From assembly GCA_900320815.1 (NCBI GenBank), contig ONTY01000096.1, positions 1-6,154 of the forward strand: 6,154 nt of DNA, in the 5' to 3' direction. Positions 1 to 5,867 of this stretch are shown piece by piece; within the stretch, counting starts at the first letter, position 1, and every line of letters begins with the position of its first letter. The stretch comes from an uncultured Pseudomonadota bacterium (GTDB taxonomy: Bacteria; Pseudomonadota; Gammaproteobacteria; Burkholderiales; Burkholderiaceae_C). The notes under the pieces were generated by a model. It searched no databases. It worked only from the letters and a program-made list of their open reading frames with translations, and had not been told where the DNA came from. The position numbers were made by a program, and so were the translations under genes.

Positions 1-161
1 TGGGCGTGGTGACGACGATTATTTTCTGGGGTGTTGAGCTGGGGTTTGAATGGGCGTTCAAAACCGACGCCATGCGCTACCTTGGCGGCGTGATTGGCTT
101 GATGATTGGCTACATCATCAAATACCAGCTTGACAAACGTTACGTCTTCCGGCGCGGCTGA
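1..161 (+). CDS. GtrA-like family membrane protein, C-terminal end only (5' truncated by window)
   Basis: Reading in frame from base 3 to the TGA at 159-161 gives the last 52 residues of a protein that begins outside the window. They contain two hydrophobic stretches, roughly GVVTTIIFWGVEL and YLGGVIGLMIGYII, and end in KYQLDKRYVFRRG. This ending, a final membrane helix followed by a basic/aromatic tail of the (K/R)Y..(D/N)KRYVF kind, is typical of GtrA-like proteins (PF04138). These are small four-helix membrane proteins linked to the movement or use of polyprenyl-phosphate sugars. The FAD oxidase gene starts 54 bases downstream on the same strand with no terminator between, so the two are probably co-transcribed. 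In mycobacteria a GtrA-like protein (Rv3789) sits directly before dprE1, which supports both calls. The family call rests on a short tail, so a different small membrane protein is possible but less likely. Confidence 0.72.
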   Translation, partial: GVVTTIIFWGVELGFEWAFKTDAMRYLGGVIGLMIGYIIKYQLDKRYVFRRG

Positions 162-215
162 GGCTGTTTGCGCGGCTGCGCTTTTTCTCCCGTTTTTTTG
201 CAGGAAACCTTTGTT

Positions 216-1556
216 ATGAGTGAAACCACCAACAACGCCGCTGCCAAAACCATTGTTGAGAGCTGGGGGCTGCTCACGCACGATCCGCATCACTACATCC
301 CGCTGCCCAGCCCGCACGAGGCGCCGGCGCTGCTTGCCGCTGGCCGTCCCGGCATTGCCTACGGCATGGGGCGCAGCTATGGCGATGTGTGCCTGAACCC
401 GGGCGGCACGCTCTGGGCGGCGCGCCCACTGAACCGCTTCATCTCCTTTGACGAAGAAACGGGCGTGCTGCACTGCGAGGCGGGTGTGCTGCTGCGCGAA
501 ATCCAGCGCCACTTTGTGCCGCGCGGCTGGATGCTGCCGGTCACGCCTGGCACGCAAATCGTCACCGTTGGCGGCGCCATTGCCAACGACATCCACGGCA
601 AGAGCCACCACGCCGTCGGCAGCTTCGGGCACCATGTGCGCGGCATTCGCCTGGCGCGCACCGACGGGCAGGTGCTTGACATTGCGCCTGAGGGCGAGCA
701 CGCGCAGCTTTTTGCCGCCACCGTCGGCGGCATGGGACTGACGGGTGTGATGCTCAGCGCCGCGCTGCAGATGCGCCGTGTCAATGGCCCGTGGCTGGAA
801 GCGGAAAACGTGCCCTTTGGCTCGCTGGATGAGTTTTTTGACATCAACGACGCCACCGCGCAGGGCAACTGGCCGTACACCGTCTCCTGGATTGACTGCC
901 TGGCCTGGAAAACCGGCACACGTGGCATTTACATGCGCGGGCGCCACGCGCCCGACGGCGCCAGTGGCAAAAAGCCGGGCAGTTTGCAGCTGGCGGTGCC
1001 GCTGACCCCGCCCATGTCGCTCATCAACAACCTTTCGCTGCGCGCCTTCAATATGGCCTATTACTGGTTGCAGCGGCAGAAAACTGGAACCTCCATCGTG
1101 CATTACGAGCCTTTTTTCTACCCGCTGGACAATGTGCACGAATGGAACCGCATTTACGGCCCGCGCGGTTTTTATCAATATCAAAGCGTGGTGCCCATGG
1201 CAAACGGGCGCGAAGCCGTGCGCGAAATGTTCAAAGCCATCGGGCGCGCGGGGCAAGGCTCATTCCTTGCCGTACTCAAGACCATGGGCGACATGCCGGC
1301 GGCGGGCATGCTGAGCTTCCCGATGGGCGGCGTGACGCTGGCGCTGGACTTTCCGGAGCGCGGCGAGCGCACCCGCACCTTGTTTGAGCGCCTGGACGCC
1401 ATCGTGCGCGAAGCGGGCGGGCGCATTTATCTGGCCAAAGACGCGCGCTGGCCGCGCCCGCTGTTTGAAGCCGCCTACCCGCGCCTGAACGAGTTCCTGC
1501 CGCACCGCGACCCGGGCATCAGCTCCGCGCTCTCGCGCCGGCTGCTGGGAAGCTGA
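216..1556 (+). CDS. DprE1-like FAD-dependent oxidase (decaprenylphosphoryl-beta-D-ribose 2'-oxidase family)
   Basis: The protein is 446 residues long, close to mycobacterial DprE1. The ATG at 216 is chosen because AGGAAA lies 8 bases before it at 202-207; an in-frame TTG at 168 lacks such support and adds an unlikely tail. Residues about 45-180 form the FAD-binding_4 (PCMH-type) domain: GMGRSYGD (50-57), PVTPGTQIVTVGGAIANDIHGK (108-129) with His127 where DprE1 has its flavin-proximal His132, GSFGHHV (135-141), and TVGGMGLTG (169-177). The C-terminal substrate half carries FYPLDN..EWNRIYGPRGFYQYQ with Gln321 and Gln323, then LSFPMGG, LDFP, and YLAKDARW with Lys408 matching catalytic Lys418. 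DprE1 oxidises the ribose 2'-OH of polyprenyl-phosphoryl ribose to a keto intermediate, which DprE2 reduces to the arabinose donor. No dprE2 follows here. The substrate is inferred; a related aldonolactone-oxidase-like role cannot be excluded. All comparisons are from memory. Confidence 0.85.
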   Translation: MSETTNNAAAKTIVESWGLLTHDPHHYIPLPSPHEAPALLAAGRPGIAYGMGRSYGDVCLNPGGTLWAARPLNRFISFDEETGVLHCEAGVLLREIQRHFVPRGWMLPVTPGTQIVTVGGAIANDIHGKSHHAVGSFGHHVRGIRLARTDGQVLDIAPEGEHAQLFAATVGGMGLTGVMLSAALQMRRVNGPWLEAENVPFGSLDEFFDINDATAQGNWPYTVSWIDCLAWKTGTRGIYMRGRHAPDGASGKKPGSLQLAVPLTPPMSLINNLSLRAFNMAYYWLQRQKTGTSIVHYEPFFYPLDNVHEWNRIYGPRGFYQYQSVVPMANGREAVREMFKAIGRAGQGSFLAVLKTMGDMPAAGMLSFPMGGVTLALDFPERGERTRTLFERLDAIVREAGGRIYLAKDARWPRPLFEAAYPRLNEFLPHRDPGISSALSRRLLGS

Positions 1557-1579
1557 TTTTTCCCACTATCCAAAAACAC

Positions 1580-1621
1580 AACACCCCGCCGGGCTGCGTT
1601 GCCGGGCGGGGTGTTTTTTTT
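1580..1621. terminator. Rho-independent terminator, probably bidirectional
   Basis: An 11-bp perfect stem pairs AACACCCCGCC (1580-1590) with GGCGGGGTGTT (1605-1615). Inside it, after one G-G mismatch, GGC (1592-1594) pairs with GCC (1601-1603) around a 6-base loop. On the plus strand a run of eight T (1614-1621) follows, suiting termination of the FAD oxidase gene that ends at 1556. On the minus strand the A-rich stretch 1571-1581 reads as a T-rich tail, so the same hairpin can also end the convergent hydrolase transcript that stops at 1647. Confidence 0.9.
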
Positions 1622-1646
1622 GTGATTTTTATTGAAGGGTGATTGA

Positions 1647-2258
1647 TTATTTGACGATGCCCTGCAGCGTGCGAAATTGCGGGTGCGCGCTGGTGCGCAG
1701 CCATTCAAAACCGGCCATCTCCACCGTAACCAATTCGCAGCCGGCGGCGGCCATGCGGTCAAACGCGGCGTCCCTCTGGCGCACGTCGCGTGAGCCGCAG
1801 GCGTCCTGCACCACGCACACATCCCAGCCGCTATCCAGCAACTCCAGCGCCGTCTGCAGCAGGCACACATGCGTCTCGCAGCCGGCGATGACGATGCAGC
1901 CGCGCTCGGGCTGCGGCACAGGCGGCGCCTTGCGCAGGTGTTTGGGCAGGCTGCGCGCGTTGCCTTTGGGCGCGGGTGTTTCCGCTGGCGCGGGCGCGAG
2001 CAGGGGTTCAAGCACGTCGGCGGCGCTGAACGCCGTCTTGGGCACGATGCGCGTGGCCAGCGGCGCCAAGGCGTCGTCCGTGGCGCCGAGCTTGTCCGGG
2101 CACTGCTCCGTTGCCCATACGGGCACGCCCACCAGAGCGGCCATGCGCGCCAGCCGTTGCGCTGCGGCCAGTACGGCGGCGCCATCGGCAATGGCGGGCA
2201 GCAGCTTTGTCTGGTAATCAATCAGCGCCACCTGGCATTCATCGGCATTGAGCAGCAT
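1647..2258 (-). CDS. Isochorismatase-superfamily cysteine hydrolase, ISOC1/ISOC2-like
   Basis: The protein is 203 residues long. The start is the ATG at 2258 (minus strand), preceded by GGAAAGGA (2275-2268) at a spacing of 9; the open frame runs back to 2360, but that extension has no such site. The superfamily triad is visible: Asp14 in VALIDYQ, Lys74 in VPKTAFS and Cys132 in GCETHVC. TEQCPDKLG (50-58), QTALELLDSG (135-144), QDACGSR (151-157) and the tail HPQFRTLQGIVK resemble the ISOC1/ISOC2 and bacterial 'hydrolase' branch more than true isochorismatases. Enzymes of this superfamily hydrolyse isochorismate, nicotinamide or other amides through the cysteine; the substrate here cannot be told from sequence. 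No signal peptide is seen, so it should be cytoplasmic. A proline-rich stretch (about 88-118) between Lys74 and Cys132 looks longer than in ISOC2. The gene appears monocistronic and converges on the FAD oxidase. Confidence 0.85.
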   Translation of the reverse strand: MLLNADECQVALIDYQTKLLPAIADGAAVLAAAQRLARMAALVGVPVWATEQCPDKLGATDDALAPLATRIVPKTAFSAADVLEPLLAPAPAETPAPKGNARSLPKHLRKAPPVPQPERGCIVIAGCETHVCLLQTALELLDSGWDVCVVQDACGSRDVRQRDAAFDRMAAAGCELVTVEMAGFEWLRTSAHPQFRTLQGIVK

Positions 2259-2303
2259 GGGCGGGCATCCTTTCCATTCGTCAAAGTGTGAAAAAAGCGC
2301 GCC

Positions 2304-2331
2304 AGTATAGGCAGCACACAGTACGGCCAAA
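2304..2331 (-). promoter_or_regulatory. Candidate promoter of the minus-strand cysteine hydrolase
   Basis: On the minus strand a near-consensus -10 box, TATACT (2309-2304), lies 16 bases from a weak -35-like TTTGGC (2331-2326). Transcription would begin near 2297, leaving a leader of about 40 bases before the ATG at 2258. The -10 is convincing and the -35 is poor; TTGATT at 2335-2330 is a better hexamer but sits 20 bases away. Confidence 0.4.
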
Positions 2332-2334
2332 TCA

Positions 2335-2498
2335 ATGGGTATACCATTTCTTGCCGGCATAAAACGCCGGTAGTGCCCGATTGAAAAGCTGGGTATAAAA
2401 AGTGTGCAACGGATGTGTCAACAGCGCCTCATTTGCATGGGTATAAGTTGCTTGCCGGCAGATTAAGCCAGTAATGTGTCAATAAAGCATGGGGTATA
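2335..2498 (+). repeat. Degenerate tandem duplication (period about 102 bp) with four GGGTATA motifs
   Basis: Within the 323-base intergenic region 2259-2581, GGGTATA occurs four times on the plus strand: 2337-2343, 2391-2397, 2439-2445 and 2492-2498, with spacings of 54, 48 and 53. Segment 2335-2397 aligns with 2437-2498 at roughly two thirds identity by hand count. Both copies begin ATGGGTATA, share CTTGCCGGCA 12-13 bases after the motif start (2350-2359 and 2451-2460), and end in GGGTATA. The shared core includes the 8-base palindrome TGCCGGCA. ATGTGTCAA also occurs twice (2413-2421, 2474-2482). The region separates divergent genes, so operator or stacked promoter sites are plausible. I cannot match a consensus -35/-10 pair to the lipoprotein gene; TATGAT at 2497-2502 is the best -10 candidate, without a good -35. 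Confidence 0.6.
2352..2371 (+). other. Short inverted repeat inside the divergent intergenic region
   Basis: CCGGC (2354-2358) pairs with GCCGG (2366-2370) across the 7-base loop ATAAAAC, extendable by a G-T wobble and a T-A pair. No T run follows on either strand, so it does not look like a terminator; an operator or chance pairing in GC-rich DNA are both possible. Confidence 0.3.
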
Positions 2499-2566
2499 TG
2501 ATTTTTTCAAGCATTTCTTATGGTTGGGCGCACCCGCTGCATTTCGCAGTTTTTCCACGCCTCTGA

Positions 2567-2573
2567 AAGGAGG
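2567..2573 (+). promoter_or_regulatory. Strong ribosome binding site of the lipoprotein gene
   Basis: AAGGAGG at 2567-2573 is a full Shine-Dalgarno match, 8 bases before the ATG at 2582. It fixes the start and predicts efficient translation. It is far stronger than anything upstream of the DUF2214 gene, argS or the SPOR-like gene in this window. Confidence 0.9.
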
Positions 2574-2581
2574 AGCGCACC

Positions 2582-3475
2582 ATGCACACACGAGATTTTT
2601 TGGGAACTTTTGCCTTGGTCGCAGCCACTGCTGCCACGCTTGCCGCGTGTGGCGGCGGAGAGGGCGGCGAGGACAGCACGCCAGTGCCCACACCCCCTGC
2701 CGAGCCGCTGGTGCTTGAAGCGCTGCCGCTGCTGGCGGGCAACTGGCAGTCAATAGGCAGCGGCAGTAATTGGTATGGCGGCCCAAGCGAGTGGCAATCC
2801 ACCTTGGAAGTGTCGGTGCCCGATATTCAAAATCTGCCCGCTGGCACGCGCTTTGCGCGCGCTGAGGTTGTGGCATCCAGCATTGACGGCGTTGCTTTTC
2901 AAAATACAAACAACGGCACTGCCGAAAGTATTGATGTGAGCTGTGATGGGGCCGATGAAGATGGCAAAGTGCTGCTGGCATTGGAAAATTTTGCCAACAA
3001 GGGCGGCTATACAGTCTTGAAAATCACAACGGATGCGGCAGATTTTGATATTGGCAACGGCATCAGCGAAGAATCTGCCGTGCTGCTCGCGCAGCTGAGC
3101 GCCTCGCTTGCTGGCACCCATACATGTTCGCTCCGGAATACATGCGCCACGCAGGTCAATTCTGCTGCACTGCCTGCCCGCATCACCATTCCCGCAGGTG
3201 GCACGCTGAAAATTGAACAGCGCGACACTCCAAGCGCGCAGCAATTGGGCGTTGGCACACTCTGCAATCCCAGTGAAAGCGAAAGTTGCAAATACAGCGT
3301 GCAATCTTCGGTCGGGATGACGCTGGAATATGAGGATGGCGCGCTTGTGCTGAAAGTGCCCGCCGATACGCGCCCGGGTGATTATCCGGCGGCCATGACA
3401 TTGGATGGAAATGACGATAATGAGGATGGCAAATTTACGCTGATTGTCACACCAACCATCCACGTCACAAGATAA
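2582..3475 (+). CDS. Predicted outer-membrane lipoprotein of unknown function
   Basis: The 297-residue protein starts with a lipoprotein signal peptide: a short N-region (MHTRD), a hydrophobic core (residues 6-22) and the lipobox LAAC with lipidated Cys23. Gly24 follows, so there is no Asp+2 inner-membrane retention signal, which favours the outer membrane. Residues 24-42 form a Gly/Glu/Pro-rich linker. The rest (about 43-297) is rich in alternating polar and hydrophobic residues, suggesting beta structure, and carries five further cysteines (121, 182, 188, 228, 236). C182/C188 and C228/C236 are close enough to form disulfides. Two acidic loops, DGADEDG (122-128) and DGNDDNEDG (275-283), resemble metal-binding turns. 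I do not recognise a family. A strong RBS precedes it, a terminator follows, and no partner gene is co-transcribed. Its A+T-rich composition differs from its neighbours: the 60-base row at 2881 is about 43% G+C, against about 75% in the argS row at 5161. Confidence 0.85.
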   Translation: MHTRDFLGTFALVAATAATLAACGGGEGGEDSTPVPTPPAEPLVLEALPLLAGNWQSIGSGSNWYGGPSEWQSTLEVSVPDIQNLPAGTRFARAEVVASSIDGVAFQNTNNGTAESIDVSCDGADEDGKVLLALENFANKGGYTVLKITTDAADFDIGNGISEESAVLLAQLSASLAGTHTCSLRNTCATQVNSAALPARITIPAGGTLKIEQRDTPSAQQLGVGTLCNPSESESCKYSVQSSVGMTLEYEDGALVLKVPADTRPGDYPAAMTLDGNDDNEDGKFTLIVTPTIHVTR

Positions 3476-3490
3476 TCATTGAATATAAGA

Positions 3491-3525
3491 AAGCCAGCGC
3501 CTGCATTGGCGGCGCTGGTTTTTTT
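3491..3525 (+). terminator. Rho-independent terminator after the lipoprotein gene
   Basis: CCAGCGCC (3494-3501) pairs perfectly with GGCGCTGG (3511-3518) around a 9-base loop. The stem can be extended by a G-T wobble and two A-T pairs at its base. Seven T follow at 3519-3525. It begins 15 bases after the lipoprotein stop codon and separates that gene from the downstream DUF2214 gene. Confidence 0.9.
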
Positions 3526-3545
3526 GCGCGCTTTTTCCTTTATCG

Positions 3546-3560
3546 CGCGCCTGCGGCGCG
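3546..3560. other. Short GC hairpin upstream of the DUF2214 gene
   Basis: CGCGCC (3546-3551) and GGCGCG (3555-3560) are perfect inverted arms with a 3-base loop. No T run follows on either strand, so it is not a typical terminator. It lies in the likely leader of the DUF2214 transcript and may be incidental in GC-rich DNA. Confidence 0.35.
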
Positions 3561-3640
3561 GAGCATGACGACAGCACACTGGCATGACTTGCCTGGTCCG
3601 GCAAGTGCTGGCGCTGGCACTGCCGTTAGCATCGCGCCCT

Positions 3641-4093
3641 ATGTTTGAACTGGAACCTTGGCTTGCTTTCTTCCACATCAGCGCCTTTGTGGGCTGGGTG
3701 GTGTTTGTGTCGGCGCAGACGGCGCTGTGCCGCAGCGAGTGGCTCAATGAGGCGGCGCTGCGGCGCGCATCAAGGCTGGATGCGCTGCTTTGGGTGACAG
3801 CGGCGCTGGTGCTCGTCAGCGGGCTGCTGCGCGTGCATCTGGGCAAATGGGGCGCGGCGCTGTACTGGACCAACGGGCTGCTGCACCTGAAATTGACGCT
3901 GTTTGCCGTGGTGCTGGTGCTGCAGGCGCTGGTGACGAGGCGCCTCTCGCGTTGGCGCGCGGCGTTGCCGGCGCTGCCGGCAGCGGACAGGGTGCGTGCG
4001 GTGCGCGTGCTGCTGCTGGTGTCCACGCACATCATGGCGCTGCTGCCGCTGGCGGCAGTCTTCATGGCGCGCGGCGTGGGCATGGGCGGCTGA
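3641..4093 (+). CDS. DUF2214-family membrane protein
   Basis: The predicted protein has 150 residues and four hydrophobic segments at about 7-29, 48-66, 79-98 and 122-143, so it should be a four-helix inner-membrane protein. The pattern matches DUF2214 (PF09980) as I know it from Burkholderiales: a first helix with LAFFHISAF, then ALCRSEWLN (28-36), RLDALLW (45-51), SGLLR (60-64), [14 protein letters not shown] (75-88), and a last helix ending [16 protein letters not shown] (130-145). Its biochemical role is unknown. Start choice is uncertain: the frame is open to an ATG at 3584, but the family normally begins just before the first helix, and neither ATG has a clear Shine-Dalgarno sequence. 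It lies between a terminator and argS, 47 bases before the argS ATG, and needs its own promoter, which I could not assign. Co-transcription with argS is possible. Confidence 0.75.
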   Translation: MFELEPWLAFFHISAFVGWVVFVSAQTALCRSEWLNEAALRRASRLDALLWVTAALVLVSGLLRVHLGKWGAALYWTNGLLHLKLTLFAVVLVLQALVTRRLSRWRAALPALPAADRVRAVRVLLLVSTHIMALLPLAAVFMARGVGMGG

Positions 4094-4126
4094 AGGCGCG
4101 GCGCGCGGCATGGATGCTGCGCTGCA

Positions 4127-4132
4127 TAAAAT
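4127..4132 (+). promoter_or_regulatory. Candidate -10 box for a very short-leader or leaderless argS transcript
   Basis: TAAAAT at 4127-4132 is a near-consensus -10 hexamer ending 8 bases before the argS ATG at 4141. Transcription would begin near 4139-4141. There is no Shine-Dalgarno sequence before that ATG, which fits leaderless or near-leaderless translation. No good -35 is visible about 17 bases upstream, so read-through from the DUF2214 gene remains an alternative. Confidence 0.4.
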
Positions 4133-4140
4133 TTGCGCCC

Positions 4141-5829
4141 ATGCCTACAGACCAACATTCATCAGTGCGCAGCCAGTTGCTCGCTGCGCTTGCCGGCGAG
4201 CTGGAGCAGCTTGCCCCCGGCGCCGGAGCGCGCACCGCGTTTGAAAAGCCGCGCCAAGCGGCGCACGGCGACCTGGCGTGCACGGCGGCGATGCAGCTTG
4301 CCAAGCCTCTCAAAACCAATCCGCGCGCCATTGGCGAGCAGTTGCGCGAGCGGCTGTTGGCCACGCCCGCCTTCCAGCAATGGGTGCAGGCGCTGGAACT
4401 GGCCGGCCCCGGTTTTTTGAACATCCGCCTCAAACCCGAAGCGCACCAGCAGACGGTGCGCGAGGTGCTGGCGCAGGGCGCGGCGTATGGCATATCCAGC
4501 GAGCCGCGCGGCAAGGTGATGGTGGAGTTCGTCAGCGCCAACCCGACCGGGCCACTGCACGTGGGGCACGGGCGGCAGGCGGCGCTGGGGGACGCCATCA
4601 GCAATCTGCTCGCCACGCAGGGCTGGCAGGTGCACCGCGAGTTTTATTACAACGACGCGGGTGTGCAGATTGCCAAGCTCACCATTTCGGTGCAGGCGCG
4701 CGCGCGCGGGAAGAAGCCGGGCGACCCGGACTGGCCAGAGGATGCCTACAACGGCGACTACATCGCCGACATTGCGCGCGACTTTCTGGATAAAAAAACC
4801 GTGCATTCCGACGGGCAGGACATCACCGCCAGCGGCGATGTGGACGACGCCGACGCCGTGCGCCGCTTTGCCGTGGCGTACCTGCGCGCCGAGCAGGACA
4901 GGGACTTGCAGGCGTTCCGCCTGAAATTTGACCAGTATTACCTGGAGTCCAGCCTCTACGCCGACGGGCGCGTGCAGGCGCTGGTGCAGCTTCTCACCGA
5001 CGCCGGGCAGACCTACGAACAGGACGGCGCGCTCTGGCTGCGCACCAGCGCGTATGGCGACGACAAGGACCGCGTCATGCGCAAGAGCGACGGCACCTAC
5101 ACTTACTTTGTGCCCGATGTGGCCTACCACCTCAGCAAGTGGGAGCGCGGCTACCACCATGCCATCAATGTGCAGGGCAGCGACCACCACGGCACCGTGG
5201 CGCGCGTGCGCGCGGGGCTGCAGGCGGCGGGCAAGGGCATCGCCGCTGGCTGGCCGCAATATGTGCTGCACACCATGGTGCGCGTGATGCGCGACGGGCG
5301 CGAAGTCAAAATCACCAAGCGCGCGGGCAGCTATGTGACGCTGCGCGAGCTTATCGACTGGACCAGCGCCGATGCGGTGCGCTTTTTTATGCTCAGCCGC
5401 AAGCCGGACACGGATTACATCTTTGACGTGGACCTGGCGCTGCAAAAGAACAACGACAACCCGGTGTATTACGTGCAGTACGCGCACGCGCGCATCTGCT
5501 CCGTGCTGCGCGCCTGGGGCGGCGACGGGGCGGCGCTGGCGCAGGCAGACCTTTCCCCGCTGGCAAGCGAGGCGGCGCTGGCGCTGCTGCGCGTGCTGGG
5601 CGAATATCCGCAGATGCTCGCCACGGCAGCGGCCACGCTCGCGCCGCATGACGTGACGTTCTACCTGCGCGCGCTGGCCTCTGCCTACCACAGTTACTAT
5701 GACGCCGAGCGCGTGCTGGTTGACGATGAGCCGGTGCGCCTCGCGCGTCTGGCGCTGCTGGCCGCTGTGCGGCAGGTGCTGCAGGGCGGGCTGGCGTTGC
5801 TGGGCGTCTCGGCGCCGCAGCAGATGTGA
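4141..5829 (+). CDS. argS: Arginyl-tRNA synthetase (class Ia)
   Basis: The 562-residue cytoplasmic enzyme charges tRNA-Arg with arginine using ATP. An N-terminal Arg-tRNA-synthetase domain (about 5-110) carries the typical [20 protein letters not shown] stretch at 36-55. The catalytic core begins with [20 protein letters not shown], with the HIGH signature as HVGH (140-143), and continues through YYNDAG, a [20 protein letters not shown] insertion familiar from Burkholderiales, and [10 protein letters not shown]. The KMSK-type loop is KITK (390-393) within [18 protein letters not shown], a Thr variant of the KISKR form I recall for betaproteobacteria. The DALR anticodon-binding domain starts near [12 protein letters not shown] and ends with [10 protein letters not shown], a normal ending. 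The ATG at 4141 gives the expected N-terminus; an in-frame ATG at 4114 would add nine residues. The SPOR-like gene follows after 38 bases. Confidence 0.97.
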   Translation: MPTDQHSSVRSQLLAALAGELEQLAPGAGARTAFEKPRQAAHGDLACTAAMQLAKPLKTNPRAIGEQLRERLLATPAFQQWVQALELAGPGFLNIRLKPEAHQQTVREVLAQGAAYGISSEPRGKVMVEFVSANPTGPLHVGHGRQAALGDAISNLLATQGWQVHREFYYNDAGVQIAKLTISVQARARGKKPGDPDWPEDAYNGDYIADIARDFLDKKTVHSDGQDITASGDVDDADAVRRFAVAYLRAEQDRDLQAFRLKFDQYYLESSLYADGRVQALVQLLTDAGQTYEQDGALWLRTSAYGDDKDRVMRKSDGTYTYFVPDVAYHLSKWERGYHHAINVQGSDHHGTVARVRAGLQAAGKGIAAGWPQYVLHTMVRVMRDGREVKITKRAGSYVTLRELIDWTSADAVRFFMLSRKPDTDYIFDVDLALQKNNDNPVYYVQYAHARICSVLRAWGGDGAALAQADLSPLASEAALALLRVLGEYPQMLATAAATLAPHDVTFYLRALASAYHSYYDAERVLVDDEPVRLARLALLAAVRQVLQGGLALLGVSAPQQM

Positions 5830-5867
5830 CCCTTTTGTGAACCCCCATACTTTTCTCCTGCATCACG

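Noticed and set aside
168..215. Longer oxidase starting at TTG 168
   Set aside because: It would add 16 unlikely residues (MRGCAFSPVFLQ...) and ignores the well-placed AGGAAA before ATG 216.
1475..2221. A 248-codon minus-strand frame overlapping the hydrolase gene
   Set aside because: The translation is Arg/Cys/Pro-rich without domains and runs through the terminator; the hydrolase frame carries the full catalytic triad.
2259..2360. Longer hydrolase starting at 2360
   Set aside because: It would cover the best promoter -10 box (TATACT) and has no family-like sequence; ATG 2258 has a good RBS and starts just before the conserved VALIDYQ strand.
2413..2466. A 17-codon frame (MCQQRLICMGISCLPAD) as a leader peptide of the lipoprotein gene
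   Set aside because: No ribosome binding site and no attenuator-like hairpin after it; it lies across the repeat units and is probably chance.
2750..3463. A 237-codon minus-strand frame opposite the lipoprotein gene
   Set aside because: No ribosome binding site or recognisable domain was seen, and the plus-strand frame has a lipobox, strong RBS and terminator.
3973..3984. Palindrome GCTGCCGGCAGC as a further copy of the TGCCGGCA element
   Set aside because: It lies within the DUF2214 coding sequence and is readily produced by GC-rich Ala/Leu/Pro codons, so it is not taken as a regulatory site.
3790..4140. Upstream extension of the argS frame by 117 codons
   Set aside because: It overlaps the DUF2214 gene in another frame and has a low-complexity Ala/Gly/Arg translation; the ArgS family N-terminus begins at the ATG at 4141.
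4162..5691. A 509-codon open frame on the minus strand, antisense to argS
   Set aside because: It is a mirror of the argS codon pattern in GC-rich DNA; the translation is His/Ala/Arg-rich with no recognisable domain, and argS itself is unmistakable on the plus strand.
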